A DNA stretch of 64,000 nt, taken from assembly GCF_024295805.1 (NCBI RefSeq), contig NZ_JANCLX010000021.1:1-64000 (forward strand), read 5' to 3'. This stretch comes from Streptomyces cucumeris (lineage in GTDB: Bacteria; Actinomycetota; Actinomycetes; Streptomycetales; Streptomycetaceae). Both the position numbers and the translations under genes were made by a program. The notes below the pieces were generated by a model. The model was not told where the DNA came from, made no database searches, and saw only the letters and a list, made by a program, of their open reading frames with translations. Positions 8,920-19,500 of the stretch are shown piece by piece (position 1 is the stretch's first letter; the number at the start of each line of letters is the position of its first letter).

Positions 8920-8991
8920 TCAATGCTGAACTGTTCAACGTTGAGAAAACTAAGCGCACTGATACCTTGCCGTCAAACACTTCAACATTGA
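8920..8991. promoter_or_regulatory. Three MarR-type palindromes between EamA and marR
   Basis: A TCAAnnTTGA-like motif occurs three times: TCAATGCTGA (8920-8929, imperfect), TCAACGTTGA (8935-8944, a perfect palindrome) and TCAACATTGA (8982-8991). Two flank the EamA start side and one lies just upstream of the MarR start, the usual arrangement for autoregulation plus target repression. Protein binding is inferred from position. Confidence 0.65.
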
Positions 8992-9013
8992 GGAATCACG
9001 TGAGGGACTCCGC

Positions 9014-9514
9014 ATGAGGGACAACGTCGACCGGGTACTGGACCAGTGGAAGGCCGAGCGGCCGGACATCGACCCCGCACCCATGGGCGTCGTGGGCCGC
9101 ATCGCCCGCGCCGACCGGCTGCTCGGCCTGGAACTGCGCGACCACTTCGCCGACCACGGCCTGCAGCGCTGGGAGTTCGACATCCTCGCCACGCTCCGCC
9201 GCTCCGGAGCCCCCCACCAGTTGACGGCGGGCGCCCTGGTCGAGACGTCGATGGTCACCTCGGGCGCCATCACCAACCGGATCGACCGGCTGGCGAGCCG
9301 CGGCCTGGTCACCCGGGAGACCGACCCCGGCAACCGCCGCAGCGTGCTCATCACACTCACCGACGAGGGGCTGCGCCTGGTGGACACCGTGGTCGCGACG
9401 CATGTCGCGAACGAGGAGCGGCTGCTCGCCCCGCTCACCGGACGCGAACGGACCCAACTGGCCGGACTGCTGCGCAAGCTCCTCGTCGGGCTCGGCGACA
9501 CCCCCGGCCGCTGA
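9014..9514 (+). CDS. MarR-family transcriptional regulator
   Basis: A 166-residue winged-helix MarR protein. The DNA-binding core is visible (LVETSMVTSGAITNRIDRLASRGLVTRETDPGNRR), flanked by dimerisation helices. ATG 9014 follows TGAGGG with a seven-base spacer. The gene is divergent from the EamA/NAD(P)-binding pair and shares with it a region holding three similar palindromes, so it is the likely repressor of both. The ligand is not predictable. Confidence 0.88.
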   Translation: MRDNVDRVLDQWKAERPDIDPAPMGVVGRIARADRLLGLELRDHFADHGLQRWEFDILATLRRSGAPHQLTAGALVETSMVTSGAITNRIDRLASRGLVTRETDPGNRRSVLITLTDEGLRLVDTVVATHVANEERLLAPLTGRERTQLAGLLRKLLVGLGDTPGR

Positions 9515-9535
9515 CGCGGGCGCCGCCCGTCCGGC

Positions 9536-10081
9536 TCAGGCGCCGCCCACGCCCTTCTGCCGGGCGGAGTGGCGGCGCGCCTTCACGCGGTTGCCGCATA
9601 CGCTCATCGAGCACCAGCGGCGGCTGCGGTTCTTCGACACATCCCAGAACGCCTCCGCACAGGTGTGCTCGGCACACCGCTTGAGACGCACATGTTCACC
9701 GGTCGTGACCAGCTCGTTCCAGGCGATCGCCAGCCGTGCCAGGGCCTGCCGGACCGACGGCAGACCGTCCGCCGGGCGGGCCGCGCCATCGACGGTGACG
9801 CACACCGTGAGCCGGCCCAGCGCCGCATCGGCGGCCGCGAGGACCGCGGCGTCCGGTTCGTCCCCGACATGACTCCCCAGCCGCTCGCGGATCCCGGCGC
9901 GCAGAGCCAGCCCCAGGGCGTGGTCCTCGGCGGTGACCCGGCGCGGACGGTCGAGCAGCCCCCGCTCCCGCAACCAGTCGGCGAGCCGGGCGGGCGTGGT
10001 CAGCGCATCGGTGTCCAGATGCACATCAAGGGTGTTGGCGAAGTCCTCGACCAGCCGGGCCGAGGCGGGTGCGTCACGCAT
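9536..10081 (-). CDS. CGNR zinc-finger (ABATE-domain) regulator
   Basis: A 181-residue protein with the ABATE N-terminal motif (LVEDFANTLD) and a C-terminal CGNR zinc-finger: RCAEHTCAEAFWDVSKNRSRRW followed by CSMSVCGNRVKARRH, giving the four zinc-binding cysteines. These are DNA-binding stress or metabolite regulators usually next to a transporter or enzyme gene. ATG 10081 is chosen because the conserved domain begins within 12 residues. It is divergent from an MFS exporter and shares a region with repeated ATAACCGG palindromes. Confidence 0.85.
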   Translation of the reverse strand: MRDAPASARLVEDFANTLDVHLDTDALTTPARLADWLRERGLLDRPRRVTAEDHALGLALRAGIRERLGSHVGDEPDAAVLAAADAALGRLTVCVTVDGAARPADGLPSVRQALARLAIAWNELVTTGEHVRLKRCAEHTCAEAFWDVSKNRSRRWCSMSVCGNRVKARRHSARQKGVGGA

Positions 10082-10094
10082 GGGCCGCCTTCCT

Positions 10095-10193
10095 GATAAC
10101 CGGCTATCGAGTTTACCGGTAGCGCGACCGTGTCCCGGATGGCACACTCACCCTCGCGGTGCTCAAACCGCCAAAACGATGTAGCCGGTTATC
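10095..10193. promoter_or_regulatory. Inverted operator pair between CGNR regulator and MFS exporter
   Basis: GATAACCGGCTA at 10095-10106 recurs as its exact reverse complement TAGCCGGTTATC at 10182-10193; each copy is itself nearly palindromic around CCGG. A third, weaker element TACCGGTA is at 10114-10121. The copies sit close to the two divergent start codons (10081 and 10213), as expected for one regulator controlling both genes, most simply the CGNR protein. Confidence 0.65.
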
Positions 10194-10212
10194 CGGGCAG
10201 AGGGGTGGGGCG

Positions 10213-11505
10213 ATGACCGACCGAACGGCGCCGGTGACGGCGCGGGAGCTGTCCGCGGTGACGGCCGGTGACGCGGCACCGCCCGGGACCCGCAACACCG
10301 CCGTCCTCCTGGTGTTCACCGCCGTCACCAATCTCGCGGACGGCGTGACCAAGGTCGCGCTGCCCCTGCTGGCCGCCCAGGTGTCCTCGGCGCCGTCCCA
10401 GGTCGCCGCCGTCTCCCTCACCCTGACCCTCCCCTGGCTCCTCATCGCCCTCCACGTGGGCGTCCTGGTGGACCGGTTCGACCGGCGTCGGCTGCTGTGG
10501 ATCGCCGACGGGCTGCGGCTGGCGGCGGTGGCGGCGCTGCTCCAGCTCACCGCCACCGGCGCCCTGTCCATCACCGTGCTGTGCGCGGCGGGCACGGTAC
10601 TGGGGGTCGCGGAGGTCATCGCGCTGACCTCCGCCGCCGCGCTGGTGCCCGCCGTCGTTCCGCCCGCGGGCCGCGAACGCGCCAACGCGTGGATCACGGG
10701 CGCCGAGACCGTCTGCAACGAGTTCGCCGGGCCGTTCGCGGGCGGGCTGCTGCTCGCCGCGGGCACCGGTTTCGCGCTCGGCGCGACCTGGTTCTCCTAC
10801 CTGGCCGCGTCCCTGGTCCTGCTGCTGCTCACGGGCTCCTTCCGCGCCCGCCTCCCCGGCCCGGTGACGCCGGGGGCGCGGGAGACCGTCGGCCACCAGA
10901 TCGTCACCGGCCTCCGCCATCTGTGGGGCCACCCGCTACTGCGCACCATGTCCCTGATCCTCACCGTGCTGTGCGCCTCCTGGGGCGCCTGGCTTGCGCT
11001 GATGCCGCTGTACGCCACGGAGTCGATGGGGCTGACCCCGCGTGGCTACGGCACCCTGCTCAGCGCGCTCGGGGTGGGCGGGCTCGTCGGCGCCCTCGCG
11101 GTGACCCGGCTCAACCGGCTGCTGGGCCGCCGCCGGGTGATGGGTGCCGATCTGGCCGGTACCTTCGCGATGATGGCCGTCCCCGCGCTGACCGGCGCAC
11201 CGTGGGCGGTCGCCGCCGCGGCGTTCGCCGGGGGCATGGGCGGCACCCTGTGGGCGGTCAACGCCCGGACGATCGGCCAGCGGCTGGTCCCCGACCATCT
11301 GCTCGGCCGCTACAACGCGGTCACCCGTCTGTTCAGCTGGGGGGCGATGCCGGTGGGGTCCGGGCTGGTGGGACTGCTGGCGCAGTGGCTCGGACCGCGG
11401 CCCGCCTTCCTGGTCTTCGCGGCCCTGGTGGCACTGGCGGTCCCGGCGTTCCTGCGCAATCTCACCCCCGGCGCGCTGTCCGCGGCCTCCGGCCCGGACG
11501 CCTGA
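10213..11505 (+). CDS. MFS exporter (EntS-like)
   Basis: A 430-residue major facilitator protein with about 12 hydrophobic segments. The start matches the MFS_3/enterobactin-exporter style (VFTAVTNLADGVTKVALPLLA) and the A-motif-like loop is VDRFDRRRLLW. ATG 10213 follows a GAGGGG ribosome site; the longer frame begins inside the operator region. It probably effluxes a compound sensed by the divergent CGNR regulator. It converges with the encapsulin gene, leaving only seven bases between stops. Confidence 0.85.
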   Translation: MTDRTAPVTARELSAVTAGDAAPPGTRNTAVLLVFTAVTNLADGVTKVALPLLAAQVSSAPSQVAAVSLTLTLPWLLIALHVGVLVDRFDRRRLLWIADGLRLAAVAALLQLTATGALSITVLCAAGTVLGVAEVIALTSAAALVPAVVPPAGRERANAWITGAETVCNEFAGPFAGGLLLAAGTGFALGATWFSYLAASLVLLLLTGSFRARLPGPVTPGARETVGHQIVTGLRHLWGHPLLRTMSLILTVLCASWGAWLALMPLYATESMGLTPRGYGTLLSALGVGGLVGALAVTRLNRLLGRRRVMGADLAGTFAMMAVPALTGAPWAVAAAAFAGGMGGTLWAVNARTIGQRLVPDHLLGRYNAVTRLFSWGAMPVGSGLVGLLAQWLGPRPAFLVFAALVALAVPAFLRNLTPGALSAASGPDA

Positions 11506-11512
11506 CCACCGG

Positions 11513-12331
11513 TCACTTCCGCTTTCTGCCGGGCGCGGGCGCCAGCGCCACCGCGGCCTCGCTCGTGTACATCAGGAACGTCAGAGTCTCCTGGAAGTAC
11601 AGCCGGACACGGTTCTCGTCGTGGGAGAGATAGCCGATGGACACGTCCTGGCCGAGGTGGAGTTCGAAGTCACCGCCCCGGGTGGACAGCAGGAAGGCGC
11701 CGTCGATCGCGGGTGCCCAGATGATCTCCCCGTCCAGCACCCGGTCGATGTGCTTGTGGATCGGATAGCCGTGGTCGGAGGTCTCGTTCACGGCCGTGTA
11801 CGCGTCCGCGCTCAGCGCCAGGGTGTACGCGCCCTCGACCCCCGCGAGCCGCAGGATGCTGACCGCCTGGCTGATGGCGTTGGGGTAGTCCCGCACCTCC
11901 GCCGGGAGCGTCAGCTCCGGGAGGGAACTGCCGCGCCGGATACCGGTGATGCCCGCCGCGGGGTACCCCTCGAACACCGCCCGGTCCTCGGCGAACGCGA
12001 TTCTGCGCGCGGCGTCCTTGACCGGCTGCCAGTCCGCGTCCTTGGCACCGCGTTCGACCGAGTCGACCTGGCGACGGTCGACGATGAACGGCACGCGCAG
12101 TTCGACGACCGGCTCCGACCGCCGGGTGTGCGCCACCACGCCCTTGGCGGGCGGATCGACGGCCGTCAGATGCCCGGTGCCGACCGCCGCCAGTTCCAGT
12201 CCGGCCGGTTCGGGCACATCCACGACACGGCGCCCGGCCACATGGCGTCTGAAGGTGCGCCGCGCCTCCTCCTCCAGATCCGCCCATGCCGCGTCGGAGA
12301 CGGGCGCCAGTTCACGGTGCAGGTTCTTCAT
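11513..12331 (-). CDS. Family 1 encapsulin shell protein
   Basis: A 272-residue protein with the HK97-fold encapsulin (linocin M18/bacteriocin-like) pattern: N-terminal NLHRELAPVSDAAWADLEEEARRTF, the segment GRRVVDVPEPAGLELAAVGTG, ARRIAFAEDRAVFEGYPAAGITGI, DRVLDGEIIWAPAIDGAFLLSTRGGDFEL and a C-terminal FQETLTFLMYTSEAAVALAP. The shell self-assembles into a protein compartment around cargo. Its start lies 20 bases inside the end of the DyP peroxidase gene, and that enzyme carries a cargo-loading tail, so the two form one nanocompartment operon. Confidence 0.93.
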   Translation of the reverse strand: MKNLHRELAPVSDAAWADLEEEARRTFRRHVAGRRVVDVPEPAGLELAAVGTGHLTAVDPPAKGVVAHTRRSEPVVELRVPFIVDRRQVDSVERGAKDADWQPVKDAARRIAFAEDRAVFEGYPAAGITGIRRGSSLPELTLPAEVRDYPNAISQAVSILRLAGVEGAYTLALSADAYTAVNETSDHGYPIHKHIDRVLDGEIIWAPAIDGAFLLSTRGGDFELHLGQDVSIGYLSHDENRVRLYFQETLTFLMYTSEAAVALAPAPGRKRK

Positions 12332-13418
12332 CGGGGGCGCTCCTCTTCACATCGCCGATCCCCAGGGAACCGTCGTGCGCCGGTGAGCCGGACGGTGCGG
12401 TGAACCGGACCTCGGGGGCCGGTGGTGCCGCCGCCACCTCACGGTCCGCGTCGGCGTGCGCCACGGCGGCGGGCGGATCGGGCAGTTCGTCCAGGAAGTC
12501 GGCGCTGGGCACGAAGAACAGCGAGCCGGTCATGGCCGTGGAGAAGTCCAGGATCCGGTCGTGGCCGGCCGACGGACTGCCCAGGAACATGTTCTCCAGC
12601 ATCCGTTCGGTGACCGAGGGCGTACGGGCGTAGCCGATGAAGTAGGTGCCGAACTCGCCCTGCCCGGCGCTGCCGAAGGGCATGTTGTCCCGGAGGATCT
12701 GCCGCTCGGTGCCATCGGGGTCGGTGATGGTGGTCAGGGCGACATGCGAGTCGTCCGGCTTGACCGCGTCGTCCAGCTCGATGTCGGACAGCTTGGTCCG
12801 GCCGATCACCTTCTCCTGGGCCTCCACCGGCAGCGCGTTCCACGCGCGCAGATCGTGCAGATACTTCTGCACGATCACATAACTGCCGCCCGCGAACGGC
12901 GCGTCCTCGTCGCCGATGAGGACCGCCGCGCTCGCCGCGGGCCCCTCCGGATTCTCGGTCCCGTCCACGAAGCCGAGCAGATCGCGTACGTCGAAGTACT
13001 TGAAGCCATGGGTCTCGTCGCGGACCGTGATCGCGCCGCGCAGCCGGTCCATGATCTCGGTGGCCAGCCCGAAGCACAGGTCGAGCCGGCCGGCCCGGAT
13101 GTGGAACAGCAGATCGCCGGGGGTGGACACGGCGCGGTGGCGGGCGCCCACCAGTTCGCGCAGCGGATGCAGTTCGGCCGGACGCGGCCCGTCGAAGAGC
13201 CGGTCCCACACCTGGGACCCGATACCGACGACACAGCTCAGCTCGCCGTGCGGGGCCCGGAAGCCGACCGCCCGCTGGAGCGCGGGGACCTCGGACAGCA
13301 GATCCCGGGTATCCGCTTCGCCGCCGGGGTCGACGGTCACCACGAGGAAGATGGCGGCGCTGGTGAGCGGGGTCAGCACCGGCTGCGGGATCGCCTCCCG
13401 CGGGGCGGGAGAGGACAT
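12312..13418 (-). CDS. Dye-decolorizing peroxidase, encapsulin cargo
   Basis: A 368-residue DyP-type haem peroxidase. The signature GFVDG places the catalytic Asp at about residue 152; the proximal haem His is about 225 in DDSHVALTT, and Arg 243 in ILRDNMPFGS is the likely distal Arg. After a Pro/Ala-rich linker (~residues 313-347) the tail DGSLGIGDVKRS (349-360) closely matches the encapsulin targeting peptide. There is no Tat or Sec signal, consistent with a cytoplasmic capsule. ATG 13418 is used because the conserved region starts soon after it. It is the first gene of the operon; the 181 bases upstream (13419-13599) should hold its promoter, but no clear site was recognised. Confidence 0.93.
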   Translation of the reverse strand: MSSPAPREAIPQPVLTPLTSAAIFLVVTVDPGGEADTRDLLSEVPALQRAVGFRAPHGELSCVVGIGSQVWDRLFDGPRPAELHPLRELVGARHRAVSTPGDLLFHIRAGRLDLCFGLATEIMDRLRGAITVRDETHGFKYFDVRDLLGFVDGTENPEGPAASAAVLIGDEDAPFAGGSYVIVQKYLHDLRAWNALPVEAQEKVIGRTKLSDIELDDAVKPDDSHVALTTITDPDGTERQILRDNMPFGSAGQGEFGTYFIGYARTPSVTERMLENMFLGSPSAGHDRILDFSTAMTGSLFFVPSADFLDELPDPPAAVAHADADREVAAAPPAPEVRFTAPSGSPAHDGSLGIGDVKRSAPDEEPAP

Positions 13419-13599
13419 CGCCCTCCACCTCCTCCCGTCCGGTGGACCCGGGCCCGGCCACCCTCGATTCTCCCCCGGGGCCGCACAGGCCGCATCCGAG
13501 GACCGGACGGGCGGGCCGTGGCGACGGGCGGTGGCCGGTCGCGGCACACCCTCCGCTCCCGGCCACGGCCCTCCTCGTCCCGCGGTGTGCGACCGCCGG

Positions 13600-16500
13600 T
13601 CAGCCGGTGTCGCCCAGCGGACCGGCGTCCTGCGCGGCGTCCGGTTCGAGGCCCATGTGCCGGGCGAGCCCGGCGGCCAGGGCCGCGACGGTCGGATGCT
13701 GCCAGACGAAGTTGCCCGCCAGTTTCACGCCCAGCCCCGATTCCAGCCGGACCCGCAGCTCCATGGCGAGCAGGGAGTCGAAGCCCAGGGACTTCAGCGG
13801 GGTCTCGGGGTCGAGGGTGGTGCTGCTCAGCCGGAGCACGGCGCGGATGTGCTCGCCCAGGTACGCCTCGAGCGCCGTCCGCCGTGCGATCCCGGCCGGG
13901 AGGGCGGTGATCCGGGCGCGGACGTCATCGGCGGCCCCGGGCGTGGCCGGGGTCTGCTCGTCGTCCGGGGCGAGCCGTGCGAACAGCGAGGAGTGGCGCC
14001 CGGCGGGGAGGATCCAGCTGTCCGGCTCACCGGGGATCACACCGGTCTGCACCCGGCGGTGGGCCAGCAGGGTGCTCAGCGCCCGCAGACCGTCCTCGGT
14101 GGGGATGGTCTCGTAGCCGCGGTCGGCGAAGCCGGTGGCGACACCGGTCTCGCCCCACGCGCCCCAGTTGACGGCGAGGGTGGGGGCCCCGCGGGCGGAA
14201 CGCCAGACGGCGAAGGCGTCCAGCCAGGCATTGGTGGCCGCGTAGGCGCCCTGGCCGGGGTTGCCGAGCAGGGAGGCCATGGAGGAGAACACCGCGAACC
14301 AGTCGAGCCGGTGTCCTGCGGTGGCCTCGTGCAGCCGCCAGGCCCCGGTGACCTTCGGGGTCCACACCCGGCCGAGCTGGTCCTCGCGGACGGTGGTGAT
14401 GGCCGCGTCGTCCAGCACCATGGCGCAGTGGACGACTCCGCGCAGCGGGGCGTCCGGGTCGGCGGTGGCGGCGGCCACCAGCCGGTCGGCCGTACCGGGG
14501 CGGCCGATGTCACCGAGGATGACCGTCACCCGCGTTCCGGCGGCCGACAGTTCGGCCAGGGTCCGCGCGGTGGCGGCGGTCGGCGCGGTACGGCCGTTGA
14601 GCACCAGGTGGCGGACGCCCTGGGCGGCCAGCCAGCTCGCGGTGGCCAGGCCCAGACCCCGCAGACCGCCGGTGATGACGTAGGTGCCGTCGTCGTGGAC
14701 GGGAAGCGGACCGTCGGGCAGCACGGCGCGGATCTCGCCGTCCTGGGGGACGGTCAGCACCATCTTGCCGATGTGGCGGGCCCCGGCCATCTGCCGGAAG
14801 GCGTCGGTGGCCTCCGCGAGCGGGAGCACGGTGCAGCGCAGCGGCTTCAGCCGTCCGGCGGCGAACTCGTCCAGCACCTCGCGCAGCAGGGTGGCCAGCA
14901 CCGCGGGCCGCACGGTCTGGAGTTCCCGCAGATCCACCGTGCTGAAGGTGATGTTGTGCTGGAGGGGCGCCAGACCGAGCGGGGCGTCGGAGAGGATGTC
15001 GCGGACACCGAGTTCGAGGAAGCGGCCGAACGGGCGCAGACATTCCAGACCGGCGCGGATGGCCCCGCCGGACAGCGAGTTGAGGACGATGTCCACGCCT
15101 TCGCCGCCGGTGGCCTCCTTGACCTCGTCCCGGAAGTCCAGCGACCGGGAGTCCATGACGTGGGCGATGCCCATCCCGCGCAGGAAGCGGCGCTTCTCCT
15201 CGCTGCCGGCGGTGGCCAGGACCTCGGCGCCCAGCAGCCGGGCGACCGCGACGGCCGCCAGTCCGGTGCCGCCGGTGGCCGAGTGGATCAGCACCCGCTC
15301 CCCCGCGGCGAGGCGGCCGAGGTGGCGCAGCGCGTACCAGGCGGTGAGGAAGGCGATCGGCAGCCCGGCGGCGGTGGCCGGGTCCAGGCCCTCGGGGATC
15401 GGTCCCGCGCAGTCGGCGGGGACGACGGCGAACGAGCCGAAGGCGCCACCGCGGACGTCGACCGCGACCACCCGGTCGCCGGTGCGCAGCTGGTCCACCC
15501 CGGGGCCGACGGCGGTGACCTCACCGGTGCATTCGAAGCCGATCCGGTAGCGGATCGCGTCGGGGTCACCGGGGAGCAGGCCCATGACGGTGAGGACATC
15601 ACGGAAGTTCAGGCCCGCGGCGAGCACCCGCAGTTCGACCTCGCCGGGACCCGGTGGGCGGCGCCGGGTGGCGGCCAGTTCCAGGGTGTCCAGGTCGCCC
15701 AGGCGTCCGGCGCGCAGACGGAAGCCGTCCGTACCGCAGCGCACGGTGCGCGCGGCGGCCCGGTCACGCTCCGCGTCGGTGAGCGGTGCGTAGCCGAGCT
15801 GGGCGACGTGCCGTTCGCCGTCGCGCAGCGCGATCTCGTCCTCGGGGGCGTCGGCGAGGAGTTCGGCGACCAGGTCACCGGTGCCGTCCGGGGCGGTGTC
15901 CACGAGGGTGGCGCGCAGTTCGGGGTGTTCGAAGGCGAGGACGCGCACCAGACCGCGCAGGGCGCCCTGACCGGGGTCCGCGGGCTCGCCGGGTGCCAGG
16001 GCGCGGGCGCCGCGGGTGACGGCGTACAGCCGGGGCGGTTCGGGGAACCGGGCGGTGAGCGCCTGGGCGGCGGCCAGCAGCCGCCGGGTACGGGAGAGCG
16101 CGTCGGCACGGCCGGGGGTGTCATTGCCGGGGGGTGGCGCCGCGCACAGCAGCACCACGCCGCGCAAGCGCTCTCCGGGGCCCGCGAGCCGTCCGGTGAG
16201 GGCGTCGCGGAAGGCGTCCAGGCTCTCGTCGGTGAGGGCCGGGTCCCAGACCCGGGCCTCGGCTCCGGCGAAGGACAGGGCGTAGGCGAGGGTGCGGGCG
16301 CCGCCGTCGGCCTCGCCGACCACCAGCCACCGTCCGGGACGCGGGGTGCCGGACGCGGCGGGCCGGTCGGCGCGCTGCCAGCCGACCTCGAGGAACCAGC
16401 GGTCGACCTCGGTGGCGGCCCGGGGCACGGTCCGGCGGGCCAGCCGCAGTCCGTCGAGGGCGAGCACGGGTCTGCCCTCCGCGTCGAGCAGCCGGATGTG

Positions 16501-19500
16501 TCCGACGACGCTCTCCGGGGTGGCCTCGGCTATCCGGGCGTGGCAGTGGACCGCGGTCCCCGGGTCGCCGAGGATCCGGGCGCTCTGCACCCGTACCGGC
16601 AGCACCAGTCCGGGTTCGTCGCCGTCCTCGAGCATTCCGGCGACGAGCAGTTGGGCGCACAGGTCGACCAGGACAGGGTGGATCCGCAGTCCGTGTCCGG
16701 GGGTGCGGGAGGCTTCGGGGAGTTCCACCCGGGCCCAGAAGCTGTTGCCGTAGCGGGAGGCGTGTACCGCGGTGATACCGCTGAACGCGGGGCCGTGTTC
16801 CAGGCCGCGGGCGCGCATGTTGCCGTAGAGGGCGCCGGGTTCGACGGCCACCGGGTGGCGCAGGGCGAGGGTCTGGACCGAGGCGGGGCGGGAGCGCGGC
16901 GGGGCGCTGAGCCTGCGCAGGACGGCGGTGGCCTGGCACACCCAGGTGCCGTCGTCGCCGCGTCCGAAGATCTCGCACTCGGCGCGGTCGGTGGCGGCCA
17001 CCGTCACGGTGCTGCTGAGATCGGTGCGGTCGGCGAGCCGCAGCAGTTCGCGGAAGCGCAGATCGGTGACCTCGACCTCGGCGGGAGCGGTGTCGAACAC
17101 CTCGCAGGCGGTGGTCAGGGCGATGGCGTAGTAGGCGGCGCCGGGGAGGACGGGGGTGCCGTGCACCCGGTGGTCGTCGAGCCATGGCAGTGCCGCGGTG
17201 CCCGTGGTGGCGCGCCAGACGTGGCGCGGCGGCTGCCCGGGCACTTCGGTGTGGGCGCCGGGGAGTTCACCGGCCGGGCGGAGCTCCGCGGATCCGGCGG
17301 GGTGGTCCGGGAGGGTGGTGTCCGCCCAGTGGTGGGTGCGGTCGAAGGTGATGGCGGGGACGTCGGCGAGGGCCGCGCCGTCGTAGAGCCGCGTCCAGTC
17401 CACCGGGACACCGGCGCAGTGCAGCGCGGCGAGGTGGGTGCGGAAGGTGACGGTCTCGTCGGTGTCCCGGCGCAGGGTGGGCAGGACGACGGGGTCGTCG
17501 ACGAGTCCGGTCAGACTGCGGGTGATCGGGTGGGTGACCACGGGGTGCGGGGAGATCTCGGTGTAGACCAGGTGGCGGTCGGCCGCGGCGGCGGCCACGG
17601 CGGCGGAGAACCGCACCGGGCGCCGCAGATTGGCGCACCAGTAGTCGGCGTCGAAGGCCGGGACGGTGTGCGGGTCGTCCAGGACGGTGGTGTAGAAGGG
17701 CACCCGGGGCCGCATGGGGGTGAGGCCGGCGAGCGCGGTGCGCAGATCACCGAGGAGCGGATCCATCTGCGGGGAGTGCGAGGCCACGTCGACGGCGATG
17801 AGCGCGGCGGGCACACCGCGGTCCTCCCAGTCGGCGACCAGCCGTTCGACGGTGGCGGTGTCCCCGGCCACGACGGTGGAGCCGGGCGCGGCCATCACCG
17901 CCACGGTGACCGCGTCGGCGGCCCCGGCGGCTTCGAGTCCGGCCTGCACCTCGGCGGCGGCCAGACCGACGGTGGCCATGGCGCCCCGTCCGGCGACCCG
18001 GGCGAGCAGGGCGGAGCGGCGGCAGATCACGGCGGCACCGTCGGCGAGGGAGAGCGCTCCGGCCACCACGGCGGCGGCCACCTCGCCCATGGAGTGGCCG
18101 ATGACACCGGCCGGTTCGACGCCGTGGGCGCGCCAGGTGGCGGCCAGGGCGGTCTGGAGGGCGAACAGCACGGGCTGCACCCGGGCGCAGCCGGTGACCG
18201 GCTCCCCCGCGCGTACGAGGTCGAGGACCGAGAACCCGGCCTCGGCGGCGATGAGTTCATCGGCCTCGGTGAGGGCGGCGGCGAACGCCGGGTCCCGCTC
18301 CAGCAGGTCGCGTCCCATACCGGGCCACTGCGATCCCTGTCCGGAGAACACCCACACCGGCTGCCGGGAGACGGCCGCGCCGACGGACCCGGACACCACG
18401 GCGGGGTGGGCCTGTCCGGCGGCGAAGGCTCTGAGCGCCTGGACCAGGTCCGCACGTCTGCCGGTGGTGACGCCGAGGCGGCCGCGGCCGCCGGAGCGGC
18501 GCAGGGCCAGGGTGTGGGCGATGTCGCGCAGCGGTACCCCGGCGCCGTCACCCTCCAGCCAGTCGGCCATGCGGTGGGCGGCGGCGGGCAGCGCGGCCGG
18601 GGAGCCCGCGGGGACGAGGAAGACCTGCGGAACGGTCCGGGTGGTGAGCGGGGGACGGTCCGTTCCGGCGGGGGCGGCGGGCGGCTGCTCCAGCAGGACG
18701 TGGGCGTTGGTGCCGGAGAAGCCGAAGGAGGAGACGGCGGCCAGCCGGGGACCGGTCCGCACCGGCCAGGGGGTGAGCTCACGGGGGATGAAGAACCGGG
18801 TGCCGTCGGCGTCGATGGCCGGGTTCCAGCGGGTGAAGTGGAGGTTGGGTGGGATCTGTCCGTGGCCCAGGCAGAGGATCGCCTTGATCATGCCGGTGAC
18901 CCCGGCGGCGGGCTCCAGATGGCCGAGGTTGGTCTTGACCGAGGCCAGTGCGCAGGGGTCGGGTCCGGTGCCGTAGACCTGGGCGAGGCTGGTGAACTCG
19001 ACCGGGTCGCCGACCGGGGTGCCGGTGCCGTGCGCCTCGACCATGCCCACGTTCGCGGCGTCGATCCCGGCGCGGCGCAGCGCCTCCTCGTACAGGGCGC
19101 GCTGGGCGGGGGCGGAGGGTGCGGCGAGCCCGTCGGAGCGGCCGTCCTGGTTGACGGCGGAGCCGCGCAGTACGGCCAGGACGCGGTCCCCGTCCCGTTC
19201 GGCGTCCTCCAGACGTTTGAGGACGACCATGCCGCAGCCCTCGCCGCGGACGAAACCGTCGGCGGCGGCGTCGAAGGCGTGGCAGTGGCCGGCGCGCGAG
19301 AGCATGCCCATGCGCACGAACGAACGGGTGGTCCTGGGCTCGAACATGAGCGTGACACCGCCGGCGAGGGCGAGGTCGCACTCGCCCGCACGCAGGGCCT
19401 GGGCCGCGAGGTGCACCGCGACCAGGGAGGAGGAGCAGGCGGTGTCGAGGGCCACGCAGGGGCCGTGCAGTCCGAGCAGGTAGGAGATCCGTCCGGCGGC

